DNA from: Leptolyngbya sp. FACHB-321
GTDB taxonomy: Bacteria; Cyanobacteriota; Cyanobacteriia; Leptolyngbyales; Leptolyngbyaceae
Reading direction: 5' to 3'
Length of the DNA stretch: 43,345 bases
Assembly: GCF_014695975.1 (NCBI RefSeq)
Contig: NZ_JACJPI010000077.1
Location: 1 to 43,345 of the forward strand
Position numbers and translations under genes: made by a program. The notes under the pieces were generated by a model, which ran no database searches, was not told the DNA's origin, and worked only from the letters and a program-made list of their open reading frames with translations. Position 1 is the stretch's first letter, and every line of letters starts with the position of its first letter. Shown here one piece after another: positions 33,000 through 41,676 of this stretch.

Positions 33000-34292
33000 A
33001 TGAACACTACAAAATTGGGTCACTTTCTAACAGTTCACTGGATTCAAACGTTACCGATCTCAAATCCCAACCGCGATCGCTCAGGTGCACCAAAAACCAC
33101 CTACTACGGGGGCAGTATGCGGGGACGTATTAGCTCCCAATCTTGGAGTCGGCAGGTGCGTGAAACTTTTAATGAAAAATGGGAAGGGGATGCTGGAAAT
33201 CGTTCCCGGCTATGGGCAGATCGGCTAGCCCAAAAATTGCAGGATGAATTGGAGTACGAACGGACAGATGCTCTGATGGTTGCATTCCTAATGTTGTCAG
33301 CGACAGGTGCAAAGACTGACAAAGCGGAAACCTTTAGAGCCGGTCAAACAGACGTGCTGATGTTTTTGTCCAACACTGAACTTGAGGAGCTAGTAGCGAT
33401 CGCGCGTCGTTACCAACCCCAACTTGATCAGGCTCTTGTAGAATTACGTCCTAATCTCACTGATGCCCTAAACCAAGGGAAAGCCCCTTCGTTTGAGATC
33501 AGTGGTAAGAAGAGTAAGGACAAGAAGAAGAAGGGGTCTGAAGAGGTTAAACCAGATCTAGCTGGTTTAAAGGAATTGCATGAGCGGGTTCAAAAAGCCA
33601 TTATTCATGACCATATGACCAGCGCTGCCGATGTTGCGTTGTTTGGACGGTTCTTGGCGAGTCTCACTGATGCAAATATTGATGGGTCACTGTCTCGCGC
33701 CCACATGGTTACCACTCATTCGGTTGCAGTCGAAACGGATTTCTGGACTGCAATGGATGACTTTAGTAACAGTTCTGGAGGCGAAGAGGAAGAGAGCACG
33801 AGTGGCAGTGGAGCAGGGCATCTAGGCGATCGCCCTCAAACAAGCGGCGTGTATGCCTGCTCCTGTGCCATAGATCTAGGGCAATTGCAAGTGAACTTAG
33901 GCGAAGGTGGGGATGTCAAAAAGGTAATTCGTACTTTCTTGCCTGCCTTGATTACAGCTTCACGGGGTAAAGGTTATATTCATCAATTTCACCATCGGTC
34001 ATTACCTAACTTGTTTATGGTTGAGCTAACGGAGTCTTGCCCGCTCAACTGTCTGGTTGCCTTTGAGAAACCAGTAGAGTTACAAAAGAAAGAAGGATAC
34101 CTGGAACGCTCGGTTCGGCAACTAGATACCTGGTGGCATGACCAAAATACGCTGCTAGATGGTTTGGTCAAGACCCAAACCTGTGCAGTTGTTGAACCAT
34201 CATTGCAGTCCCAGTTGTCTCATGTTACTCCCCATTTGGAACCTAGCTATGGTGCTCTGTTAGAAACAGTGTTGGCATGGTTGGAGGGTTAA
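33000..34292 (+). CDS. cas7: Cas7e (CasC/Cse4), Cascade backbone
   Basis: A 430-residue type I-E Cas7. The start (HFLTVHWIQTLPISNPNRD, then APKTTYYGGSMRGRISSQSW) matches the family. The protein coats the crRNA in Cascade as the repeated backbone subunit. It is longer than the usual ~360 residues because of two polar insertions: a Lys-rich loop (SGKKSKDKKKKGSEEVK, about 163-179) and an acidic/Ser-Gly loop (SSGGEEEESTSGSGAGH, about 258-274). An AGGGGAAG ribosome site (32988-32994) precedes the ATG. It is the first intact gene of the cas operon. Confidence 0.95.
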   Translation: MNTTKLGHFLTVHWIQTLPISNPNRDRSGAPKTTYYGGSMRGRISSQSWSRQVRETFNEKWEGDAGNRSRLWADRLAQKLQDELEYERTDALMVAFLMLSATGAKTDKAETFRAGQTDVLMFLSNTELEELVAIARRYQPQLDQALVELRPNLTDALNQGKAPSFEISGKKSKDKKKKGSEEVKPDLAGLKELHERVQKAIIHDHMTSAADVALFGRFLASLTDANIDGSLSRAHMVTTHSVAVETDFWTAMDDFSNSSGGEEEESTSGSGAGHLGDRPQTSGVYACSCAIDLGQLQVNLGEGGDVKKVIRTFLPALITASRGKGYIHQFHHRSLPNLFMVELTESCPLNCLVAFEKPVELQKKEGYLERSVRQLDTWWHDQNTLLDGLVKTQTCAVVEPSLQSQLSHVTPHLEPSYGALLETVLAWLEG

Positions 34293-34293
34293 C

Positions 34294-34926
34294 ATGAACA
34301 CTCTTTTGATCTGCCTATCTGGACCATTGCAATCTTGGGGTGAGTCTGCTCGGTTTAATCTACGTCCTACACAGCAAACCCCAACTAAATCTGGTGTGTT
34401 GGGGTTGGTTTGTGCAGCAATGGGTATTGCTCGTAGCGATACAGCAACCTTGTCAAAGCTAAACCAATTGAGGTTTGGTGTTCGAGTAGACTGCCCTGGT
34501 CAACTACTGATCGATTTTCATACAGTTCAAAAGGTGGTAAACGTTGAAGGGAAGATCCCCCAAGACACAACACCAACTGAGCGCTATTACTTAGCAGGGG
34601 CAGTCTTTTTAGCTGGTTTAGAGGGTAACGATCGTGCGCTCTTGGAAACGATTCACTGTGCGCTATTAAAACCTCGCTGGTTACTATCCTTGGGTAGAAA
34701 AAGCTGTATACCAGGTGAACGTCCCTGGTTACAAGATGGGCTTAAGGATGACAGTTTGGAGAATGCCCTGCGACGCTATAAATCTTTGCATAAGGATGCA
34801 ATCTCCACTTTCCTAGAAGTGGAAGATTCGACAGGTAGCCTACGGATGGATAACCCACTGCACTTCGGGCAGCGGCAATATTCTCCTCGCTTGGTGCGAA
34901 CGCTTCCACTGGAGGCGGAATCATAA
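34294..34926 (+). CDS. cas5: Cas5e (CasD)
   Basis: A 210-residue Cas5 of type I-E. It starts NTLLICLSGPLQSWGESARF, the typical Cas5 N-terminus, followed by RPTQQTPTKSGVLGLVCAA. It binds the 5-prime handle of the crRNA in Cascade and contacts Cas8e. The start lies one base after the cas7 stop, with a GGAGGG ribosome site inside the cas7 end. Its TAA overlaps the next ATG by one base. Confidence 0.94.
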   Translation: MNTLLICLSGPLQSWGESARFNLRPTQQTPTKSGVLGLVCAAMGIARSDTATLSKLNQLRFGVRVDCPGQLLIDFHTVQKVVNVEGKIPQDTTPTERYYLAGAVFLAGLEGNDRALLETIHCALLKPRWLLSLGRKSCIPGERPWLQDGLKDDSLENALRRYKSLHKDAISTFLEVEDSTGSLRMDNPLHFGQRQYSPRLVRTLPLEAES

Positions 34927-35522
34927 TGTTTTATACCCGCATTATTCTCAGCCCTAGACACCAAGCACTCAGGAACGATCAACAAAACGCTTATCTACAA
35001 CACCGACGCATTGAAAGTTTATTTCCAGACCATAAACGTAGTGATGCAAGTGTTCTCTTCCGCTGGGAGCAACAGACCATTTTTATTCAATCCGCTGTCG
35101 AGCCTCGATTTGACCTTTTACCGAAAAACTACACCAATGACGTGCAGACAAAGCTTCTGAACTTAGATCAGTTGCTCAAACCCAATCAGTGGCTGGAATT
35201 TCGGTTGTTGGCAGACACCAGTGGTATCGAAGCGGAGACCCGCCGTCGAAAGCCCCGTAATGCCGAGCAATTACCAGATTGGCTAGCTAGCCGTCTAGAT
35301 AGCGCTGCCAAGCTAGATAAGTTTGTGGCAATCCAGCACGGTCCACAGATTGCTGTTCACCGCTTAGAGCAACGTTGGAAGTTAAAGCCGACGAGTTTTA
35401 CAGGGTACCTAACCGTCATCGATCCAAAACAATTAGGTGACGTGATCACAGCTGGATTTGGACGGAGCCGAGCTTATGGTTGTGGTTTAATGCAGGTCGC
35501 ACCTGCCAAGGAGAGTGTGTAA
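34926..35522 (+). CDS. cas6e: Cas6e (CasE) crRNA endoribonuclease
   Basis: A 198-residue Cas6e. The catalytic His is in AYLQHRRIESLFPD (H26, the same position as in characterised Cas6e enzymes). The C-terminal Gly-rich RNA-binding loop is GFGRSRAYGCGLMQV. It cuts the pre-crRNA at the base of the repeat stem-loop and stays in Cascade. It overlaps cas5 and cas8e by one base at each end. Confidence 0.94.
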   Translation: MFYTRIILSPRHQALRNDQQNAYLQHRRIESLFPDHKRSDASVLFRWEQQTIFIQSAVEPRFDLLPKNYTNDVQTKLLNLDQLLKPNQWLEFRLLADTSGIEAETRRRKPRNAEQLPDWLASRLDSAAKLDKFVAIQHGPQIAVHRLEQRWKLKPTSFTGYLTVIDPKQLGDVITAGFGRSRAYGCGLMQVAPAKESV

Positions 35523-36955
35523 TGAGTTATTCGTTACTAACTGAACCCTGGATCCCAGCTCGTCAAGGAGGGGAGGTTAAGTCTATTGGTTTGCTGCAAC
35601 TTTTTCAGTCCTGGAATTCATTACATGATTTATGTGCCGCTAATCCGCCTCGACAAATAGCCCTCTACCGATTCTTGATTGCGATCGCTCATGCGGCTTT
35701 CCGGGGTCCAGCTACTACTCAAGAGTACAAAGCCCTTTGGGTCGATAGACAATTAGGCGATCGTATTTGTGAGTACCTGAATCAATGGGCAAATCGGTTT
35801 GACTTATTGCATCCGGATCGTCCATTCCTTCAGGATGTTAGGATTGCTACCACAATTGGGCAAACCCCCATTGGTAAAGCAATTTACCAGGATGCTAATA
35901 CCCCTATCATTTGGTTCAAGCCCAGCGATACTCCCTGGCTAGCATTACCCGATGCCACTCAAGAGCTGTTGCGGATGCAATCACTAGAGTTGGGTGGACG
36001 CAAGAGTGATTCAATCACTGCTGGTCCAGGTCGCTGGACTCAAGGGCGACATGTGTTTCCGATTGGTTCTTCCCTTAGAGACACCCTATTACTTAATCTA
36101 TCGGGTTATGAAGCCTCTGACATCGATCAACCTGTGTGGGAGAAAGATACCCCCTATGGGATCGGAGAGCGGCATCCAGCAGGCTACTTAGATTGGCTTA
36201 CTTACTGTGAACGTCGCATTTTACTGACGATGCAAGGAGATAAGGTAACTCATCTGCGGTTAGCATCGGGTTGGAAACTGCCGACCGGAAGTAGTTCTAC
36301 TTATGATCAACATCAAGCGTTTCGGCTCCTTAGCAAAGGACAAGTCTGGCTGCCCTTATTGTTTAATCCTCAACGACAACTCTGGGATGACTCGGAAGCC
36401 ATTCTGCATACTATTGAAGATAATCACTATCGACCCAAGATTTTTGATTGGCTGAGCAACAATCGAAAATTACTAAATCCCCAACCCGTTAGAGTTCTAG
36501 GGTTTGCCCATGCTGGCGGTACAAATACAGCAAAACCGTTGCACTGGGCGGATGATTCGCTGGCGGTTCCGGAGTCGATTTTAGAAGATGCAGATATTTG
36601 GCAATGGATAGAAGGAGCTATCACTTGGGCACGTCATTTTGGTCAGGTATTTACTGGGAAGACGTTGAGTTATGCTCCTAGTCCCTTAAATCGAGGTGAA
36701 AGAGACACAATCCTCGCTCAACTGCCATCACTGCAGGCTGCGCTCTATGGCTACATTGGGCAACAATTTCCAGGGTTGCTACTCGATTTAGCAGATGCAG
36801 ATCGCGCTCAAACTCGATTGCAACAATGGCAGACCCAGTTGGCAACCTACAGCAAGCAACTCGTCTCACCACTAATTACAGCTCTACCCGATTACCGAAG
36901 CAAGGCGATCACTGAACAAATGTTCAAAACTGCCATACGGATGGCTAATCCATAA
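35522..36955 (+). CDS. cas8e: Cas8e (CasA/Cse1) large subunit
   Basis: A 477-residue Cse1-family protein starting MSYSLLTEPWIPARQGGEV, the typical N-terminus (family start LLxxPWIPV). The motif HPDRPFLQD and the internal Gln/Trp-rich region match the family. It recognises the PAM, unwinds target DNA and recruits Cas3. An AAGGAGAG ribosome site lies within the cas6e end, and the start overlaps the cas6e stop. It is normally the gene after cas3 in type I-E loci; here it follows cas6e. Confidence 0.93.
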   Translation: MSYSLLTEPWIPARQGGEVKSIGLLQLFQSWNSLHDLCAANPPRQIALYRFLIAIAHAAFRGPATTQEYKALWVDRQLGDRICEYLNQWANRFDLLHPDRPFLQDVRIATTIGQTPIGKAIYQDANTPIIWFKPSDTPWLALPDATQELLRMQSLELGGRKSDSITAGPGRWTQGRHVFPIGSSLRDTLLLNLSGYEASDIDQPVWEKDTPYGIGERHPAGYLDWLTYCERRILLTMQGDKVTHLRLASGWKLPTGSSSTYDQHQAFRLLSKGQVWLPLLFNPQRQLWDDSEAILHTIEDNHYRPKIFDWLSNNRKLLNPQPVRVLGFAHAGGTNTAKPLHWADDSLAVPESILEDADIWQWIEGAITWARHFGQVFTGKTLSYAPSPLNRGERDTILAQLPSLQAALYGYIGQQFPGLLLDLADADRAQTRLQQWQTQLATYSKQLVSPLITALPDYRSKAITEQMFKTAIRMANP

Positions 36956-36976
36956 CCTAATGCAGGAGAATGTCGC

Positions 36977-37543
36977 GTGACCCAAGCCCTCCCATCTCTT
37001 AAAGACCATTGCCGCACAACAGTTGCCGAATTGATTAGAATCTGTCAGGATCGTGCAGTTCGCAGTGCTCTACGTCCCTTATTAGCTGGGATACCGGATA
37101 TGCAAATTCGGGCGATGCGTTATCTACCCAGAAATGCACCTGTTAACCAAGATTTACTCTACTTGATTGCTGGCTTAGTTGCAGAGTATCCCTGCTCACT
37201 ACCAGAGCCAAACAACGTCATGTCCTTTGGAGCATCACTATATAAGCTTTCACAACATCCTGACATTAAAGCAACTGGTATTGAGCGGCGGCTAGAATCC
37301 CTGCTACAGCTTGAGCTCGATTCTTTAATGCAGCCATTGCATAGCTTAGTAGTACAGTTTAGCAGTACACAAAGTAGCAAAACTTCAATCGTTATTGATT
37401 ACGCCACACTGCTATATCACCTACGTTGTTGGGATGACTCTCGAAAGTGGGTACAGCTAACTTGGGCAAGGGATTTTTGGTGCCCAAAAGAGGATGGGAA
37501 AGAGCAGAACTCGGATGAAACTCTCGATATTGTTAAGAGTTAG
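36977..37543 (+). CDS. cas11: Cas11 (CasB/Cse2) small subunit
   Basis: A 188-residue, helix-rich Cse2-family protein that forms the belly of Cascade and stabilises the R-loop. The RCQD-like acidic/basic helices (AELIRICQDRAVRSALRPLL) and the YLPRNAPVNQD stretch fit the family. It begins with GTG, supported by an AGGAGA ribosome site (36964-36969). Family members are usually about 160-200 residues. The minus-strand ORF that follows overlaps its last 4 bases. Confidence 0.88.
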   Translation: MTQALPSLKDHCRTTVAELIRICQDRAVRSALRPLLAGIPDMQIRAMRYLPRNAPVNQDLLYLIAGLVAEYPCSLPEPNNVMSFGASLYKLSQHPDIKATGIERRLESLLQLELDSLMQPLHSLVVQFSSTQSSKTSIVIDYATLLYHLRCWDDSRKWVQLTWARDFWCPKEDGKEQNSDETLDIVKS

Positions 37544-37752
37544 AAGACCCAATGTCCTGCAAACAGCAGGGGTAAACCATCTTTTGGGGTTAATTTCTCG
37601 ATCGAAAAGCCAATAATGTCCCACATCTGTGGGGGCGTTTGGGCAATAACTATCTCGCTGAAGCGAGGGTGCTTTGGCAAGTGCAGCTTAGAAGCATTCG
37701 GTCTGTGGCTCGTCAGGTAATCCTTTATCACCTTCGCTTGATTTACATCCAT
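37540..37752 (-). CDS. antisense 70-aa ORF filling the cas11-cas3 junction
   Basis: A 70-codon minus-strand frame. Its stop lies in the last bases of cas11, and its ATG overlaps the cas3 ATG, so it occupies the whole 207-bp gap between the two genes. The protein starts MDVNQAKVIKDYLTSHRPNA, contains QTPPQMWDIIGFSIEKLTPK and ends LLFAGHWVF. Codon use looks like a real gene, and the plus strand here has no coding alternative. No known family is recognised. It could be a regulator, an anti-CRISPR-like protein or a remnant; transcription would come from within cas3 and run antisense to the operon. Confidence 0.5.
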   Translation of the reverse strand: MDVNQAKVIKDYLTSHRPNASKLHLPKHPRFSEIVIAQTPPQMWDIIGFSIEKLTPKDGLPLLFAGHWVF

Positions 37753-40450
37753 GAGCTACATCGATTTATGGGCAAAAACAGCCCAAGGCACTAATTTTCA
37801 TCCCGTTATTTGTCATTTGCTGGATACCGCTGTCGTCTGTCGACGGTTGCTCCAGTTGCTCCCAGCCGCTGCCGTAGCACGGTTACAGCAAGGGTTAGGA
37901 CTAGATGAGGCTAGTTTAAGCGCTTGGGTGCCCTTTTTGGCTGGAAGCCATGACACTGGCAAAGTTTCACCCCCTTTCCAATTTCAGGATTCTGCGGTTT
38001 TGGAGATTGCCAAACAATTGGCTGGTGGATCTCTCTATGATCTCTGGGCAAATCCACAAAAAGAGACTTTACCTAAAACTGCTAAACCACCGGGACATGG
38101 AACAATTACAGCTTGTACCCTACCGGAATATCTGCAAACTTGGGTTGATAATGAGGTAGCGGATGAACTAGCGGCGATCGTGGGTGGGCATCATGGTCTT
38201 ATTCCCATACATGATGAGATAGAAAACATCACTAAAGGATCTCAGTCCCGTAAATACAATCTTGGCAATAGTGCTGAATCTCCTCAATGGAAACAGTGGC
38301 GGATTGAAATTCTGGATACCCTTGCCGATTACTGTGGGATCAAAAATACCGAACCACCCCAAATGCCCGATGCTGCTGCTGCTGTTTTACTGGCAGGTAT
38401 TACAACCTTGGCTGATTGGTTAGCTAGTAATCAGGATTGCTTTCCTGCTGCTGGAGCCAAGCCCGATTTGACGGACTACATCGACAGTTTAGCGGTAAAG
38501 GTGGATGCAACACTGAAAGCAGCCCAATGGCAGGAATGGCAACCGCATCAAAAGCCGCTTTCATTTGAGGAATTATTTAAGAATGAACCACGAGGGTTAC
38601 AAGAGGCAATTGAAAACCTTATGCCCACTTTGCAGGGTGAACCTGCTTTGCTGATTGTTGAAGCCCCAACGGGGGAAGGCAAGACCGAAGCAGCCCTCAC
38701 GGTGGCTCATTGGCATACCAGTAGCGGAATGCCCGGAACCTACATAGGGATGCCAACCCAAGCCACAGGTAATGCGCTGTACGATCGCCTCAAAAACTAC
38801 CTCAATCATTGGTATCCCGACCAAATCATCAATCTGCAACTGGCTCATTCTGCATCCGCTCTGGATGAAAACTTTAGTAGTACTATTTGTCGGTTGGAAA
38901 ATATTCATGACAAAGACCATGAGCCATCTGGAGTGGCAGCTAGTGAATGGTTTGTTCACCGTAAACGTGCCCTCCTTGCACCCTGGGGTGTTGGTACAGT
39001 TGATCAAGCATTAGTGGGCATTCTCAGAACCAAGCACCAATTTTTGCGGTTATTGGGGTTAGCGGGTAAAACTGTGATTCTGGATGAGGTACATGCCTAT
39101 GATGGCTACACCTCCCGACTATTGGATCAACTGGTGCACTGGTGCGGGATTTTAGGCAGTCCTGTGGTGGTTCTGAGTGCCACACTCAGTTCTGGTCAGC
39201 GGCAACGATTGCTCACCAGTTATGCCGAAGGTTTAGGGCTGGCAAAGCCAGAGTTGCCAGTTGCAGAGTATCCACGGTTAACGGTTTATGCACAGGGCAA
39301 AGCAACTGTTGACCCATCCTTCACCCAAGAAAAACTGGCTAAAATTAACCGGAACAAACCTGTTCGGATCCAATGGATTGAAGAAACACAAATTGATGCT
39401 TACTTAGGCAAAGGAGCTACAGCAGTTATTCGCTCAACGGTTAGACGTTGCCAAGGCACTGCTGAACAGTATCCCCAAGCAGAAGTTTTCCATAGTCGTT
39501 TTACCCAAGAGCATCGGCAGGAAAAGGAAGCCAATTGTCTACAACACTATGGCAAGCCCAAATCGGAGGATGACGCCGCCCGCTTACCATCGTTATTAGT
39601 TGCAACTCAGGTGATTGAACAGTCCCTTGATGTTGATTTTGATGTTTTGATTTCTGACCTATGCCCTATTGATCTACTCATTCAACGGATAGGGAGACTG
39701 TGGCGGCACGGTCGCAAGCATCGTAATGCACCTGAACGAGTTATTTACCTGATTCGCCCCAAACCTGGGAAAAGCGGTCTACCTAACTTTGGTGATGATG
39801 TTGAGAGCGGAATGGTGAAAGGGCGTTACCAATCCAGAGTTTACGATCGTCATGCACTGTTACGAACCTGGTATTTATTGCGCGATCGACCAGTCATCAT
39901 GCTTCCCCACGACACCGATTACCTGATTCAACAAGCCTATGAGCTTGAAAATCCTGCTCCAGCTAAACTGACAGATGCTGAACAACTAGATTGGGACAGC
40001 AGTTTAGCTGCTTACCAGAATTATCAGATCAGTCTTGAAAAACAAGCTGAGCAAGGTTTGATTCCAAGTTTGAAACATTACTGCTATGCCGAGAACCTCA
40101 CCAATCGCAGCGTTAAGGATGATAAAGAGGTGGAAATGGTGACTCGGTTGATCAATGACTCGATGACGGTGATCTTAGATACGGGGGATAACAAGGTGAT
40201 CCGCGATCGCGCTCCCGTGAAGGATGAAATTCGTCAGGTTTTACGGCAGCAAGTTCGGCTATCCAGTCCGGGACTAATCCATGCGCTGAATAAGGCACTG
40301 GGCAACCTACAAATTCAAGTTCCAAAAGCTTGGCAAGAGGTAACTTATTTGCGCGAATTGCCATTGCTTAACGTTCCTACCCAAATTGGGAGTTACTCCA
40401 TAACCTATAGCAATCGACTTGGATTAGTTGCTAGCAGGAGATCCAACTAA
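37751..40450 (+). CDS. cas3: Cas3 HD-nuclease/helicase (type I-E)
   Basis: An 899-residue fused Cas3. The HD nuclease shows HPVICH (H17, H22), GSHDTG (H67, D68) and GGHHG (145-149). The SF2 helicase has Walker A APTGEGKT (305-312), DEVH (445-448), SATLS, and the motif VI QRIGRLWRHGRK. Cas3 is recruited by Cascade and degrades the target strand. It follows cas11 after a 207-bp gap, not at the start of the operon as is usual, and lacks a good ribosome site. A relic of another cas3 start lies upstream of cas7. cas1 begins 23 bp downstream. Confidence 0.95.
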   Translation: MSYIDLWAKTAQGTNFHPVICHLLDTAVVCRRLLQLLPAAAVARLQQGLGLDEASLSAWVPFLAGSHDTGKVSPPFQFQDSAVLEIAKQLAGGSLYDLWANPQKETLPKTAKPPGHGTITACTLPEYLQTWVDNEVADELAAIVGGHHGLIPIHDEIENITKGSQSRKYNLGNSAESPQWKQWRIEILDTLADYCGIKNTEPPQMPDAAAAVLLAGITTLADWLASNQDCFPAAGAKPDLTDYIDSLAVKVDATLKAAQWQEWQPHQKPLSFEELFKNEPRGLQEAIENLMPTLQGEPALLIVEAPTGEGKTEAALTVAHWHTSSGMPGTYIGMPTQATGNALYDRLKNYLNHWYPDQIINLQLAHSASALDENFSSTICRLENIHDKDHEPSGVAASEWFVHRKRALLAPWGVGTVDQALVGILRTKHQFLRLLGLAGKTVILDEVHAYDGYTSRLLDQLVHWCGILGSPVVVLSATLSSGQRQRLLTSYAEGLGLAKPELPVAEYPRLTVYAQGKATVDPSFTQEKLAKINRNKPVRIQWIEETQIDAYLGKGATAVIRSTVRRCQGTAEQYPQAEVFHSRFTQEHRQEKEANCLQHYGKPKSEDDAARLPSLLVATQVIEQSLDVDFDVLISDLCPIDLLIQRIGRLWRHGRKHRNAPERVIYLIRPKPGKSGLPNFGDDVESGMVKGRYQSRVYDRHALLRTWYLLRDRPVIMLPHDTDYLIQQAYELENPAPAKLTDAEQLDWDSSLAAYQNYQISLEKQAEQGLIPSLKHYCYAENLTNRSVKDDKEVEMVTRLINDSMTVILDTGDNKVIRDRAPVKDEIRQVLRQQVRLSSPGLIHALNKALGNLQIQVPKAWQEVTYLRELPLLNVPTQIGSYSITYSNRLGLVASRRSN

Positions 40451-40473
40451 ACAAATTCAGAAATATTTCATTT

Positions 40474-41385
40474 ATGACACGACGCGCACTTCCCAAAGTG
40501 CGGGACAGCATCAGCTTCCTGTACTTTGAACACTGTCGCATTGAGCAAGATGTCAAAGCGATCGCCATTTTTCAAGAAAAGAACCGTTACCGCATTCCCT
40601 GTGCCAGCATCTCAACACTCATGCTTGGACCGGGTACGTCTATTACCCACGCTGCCATTAAGACTCTGGCAGAAAATGCTTGTGCAGTGCAGTGGGTCGG
40701 TGAAGAGGCATTACGGTTCTATGCTAGCGGACAGAGTAATGCCAGTAATACAGAGCGTCTGTTTCACCAAGCACGGCTCTGGGCTGATTCCCTGCAACGT
40801 TTAGCAGTGGTCAGACGGCTGTATCAGTTTCGGTTTCAAGAGGATTTGTCCCCTGACCTGACCCTCCAACAAATTCGCGGGTTGGAAGGAGTCCGGGTCC
40901 GTAGACTTTATGGTCGCTTGAGCAAAGAAACTGGAGTGGAGTGGCAAGGACGCGACTACAAACAGACAGACTGGAACGATGCCAATCCGATCAATAAGGC
41001 GCTGTCGATCGCCAATGCCTGTCTCTATGCTGTGTGTCAAGCAGCCCTGACGACGGTGGGTTACTCAATGGCACTGGGCTTCATTCACACGGGCAAGCCG
41101 CTCTCTTTTATCTACGATATTGCCGATCTATATAAAGCAGAAACTTCGATCCCCGCGGCGTTTGAAGCTGTGGCAGAGACCCACTTCGATTTGGAGGAAA
41201 TCGTGCGCCGCAAATGCCGCGAGAAATTCTTTCAGGCTCGCTTAATGCAACGCATAATTCGGGATGTTGATCAGGTCTTGCAATACGATGGTGCAGACGA
41301 AATGGCAGAACCCGTGTGTTTTCTTTGGGATGACCAGGTAGAGCAAGTTGAAGGCGGCAAAGATTGGTCAGAGGGACAATTGTAG
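40474..41385 (+). CDS. cas1: Cas1e integrase
   Basis: A 303-residue Cas1 of type I-E. Metal-binding residues are E138 (RGLEGVRVRRLYG), H205 (GFIHTGKPLSF) and D215/D218 (IYDIADLYK), matching E. coli Cas1. With Cas2 it captures protospacers and inserts them beside the leader. Its stop codon shares a base with the next start (TAGTG). The gene looks intact, so acquisition should be possible. Confidence 0.96.
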   Translation: MTRRALPKVRDSISFLYFEHCRIEQDVKAIAIFQEKNRYRIPCASISTLMLGPGTSITHAAIKTLAENACAVQWVGEEALRFYASGQSNASNTERLFHQARLWADSLQRLAVVRRLYQFRFQEDLSPDLTLQQIRGLEGVRVRRLYGRLSKETGVEWQGRDYKQTDWNDANPINKALSIANACLYAVCQAALTTVGYSMALGFIHTGKPLSFIYDIADLYKAETSIPAAFEAVAETHFDLEEIVRRKCREKFFQARLMQRIIRDVDQVLQYDGADEMAEPVCFLWDDQVEQVEGGKDWSEGQL

Positions 41386-41654
41386 TGGTTGTCTTTATTG
41401 TGGAGAATGTTCGCCCTAGCCTCAGGGGTGAACTAAGCCGCTGGTTGTTTGAAGTCAAAGCCGGAGTCTTTACAGGTAAGCTTTCTGCCCTTGTGCGCGA
41501 TGAACTCTGGCAGTTGATTGGGCAACAACTCGGTAAGGGGTCTGCTGTGATGATTTATCCAGCCAGTAATGAGCAAGGCTTTAATGCCAAAACCCTTGGT
41601 AATCCGTCTAGACGCTTGGTAGACATAGAGGGACTACTGCTAGTCAGAACCTAG
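41385..41654 (+). CDS. cas2: Cas2e
   Basis: An 89-residue Cas2 of type I-E, starting MVVFIVENVRPSLRGELSRW and containing KAGVFTGKLSALVRDELW, both typical. A GTG start overlapping the cas1 stop by one base gives exactly the family N-terminus. It bridges two Cas1 dimers in the integration complex. The CRISPR array starts only 22 bp after its stop codon, so part of the leader may lie inside the cas2 coding region. Confidence 0.94.
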   Translation: MVVFIVENVRPSLRGELSRWLFEVKAGVFTGKLSALVRDELWQLIGQQLGKGSAVMIYPASNEQGFNAKTLGNPSRRLVDIEGLLLVRT

Positions 41655-41676
41655 CAAAATCAACTACTTTGTAAGT
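41655..41676 (+). promoter_or_regulatory. very short CRISPR leader candidate
   Basis: Only 22 bp separate the cas2 stop from the first repeat. The sequence is AT-rich and ends GTAAGT just before the repeat. Type I-E leaders are usually longer, so transcription and integration signals may extend into cas2, unless the functional leader lies elsewhere. Confidence 0.4.

Noticed and set aside
37540-37752. Naming the antisense ORF an anti-CRISPR
   Set aside because: Position is suggestive, but no sequence similarity or data support that name; kept as an unknown ORF.
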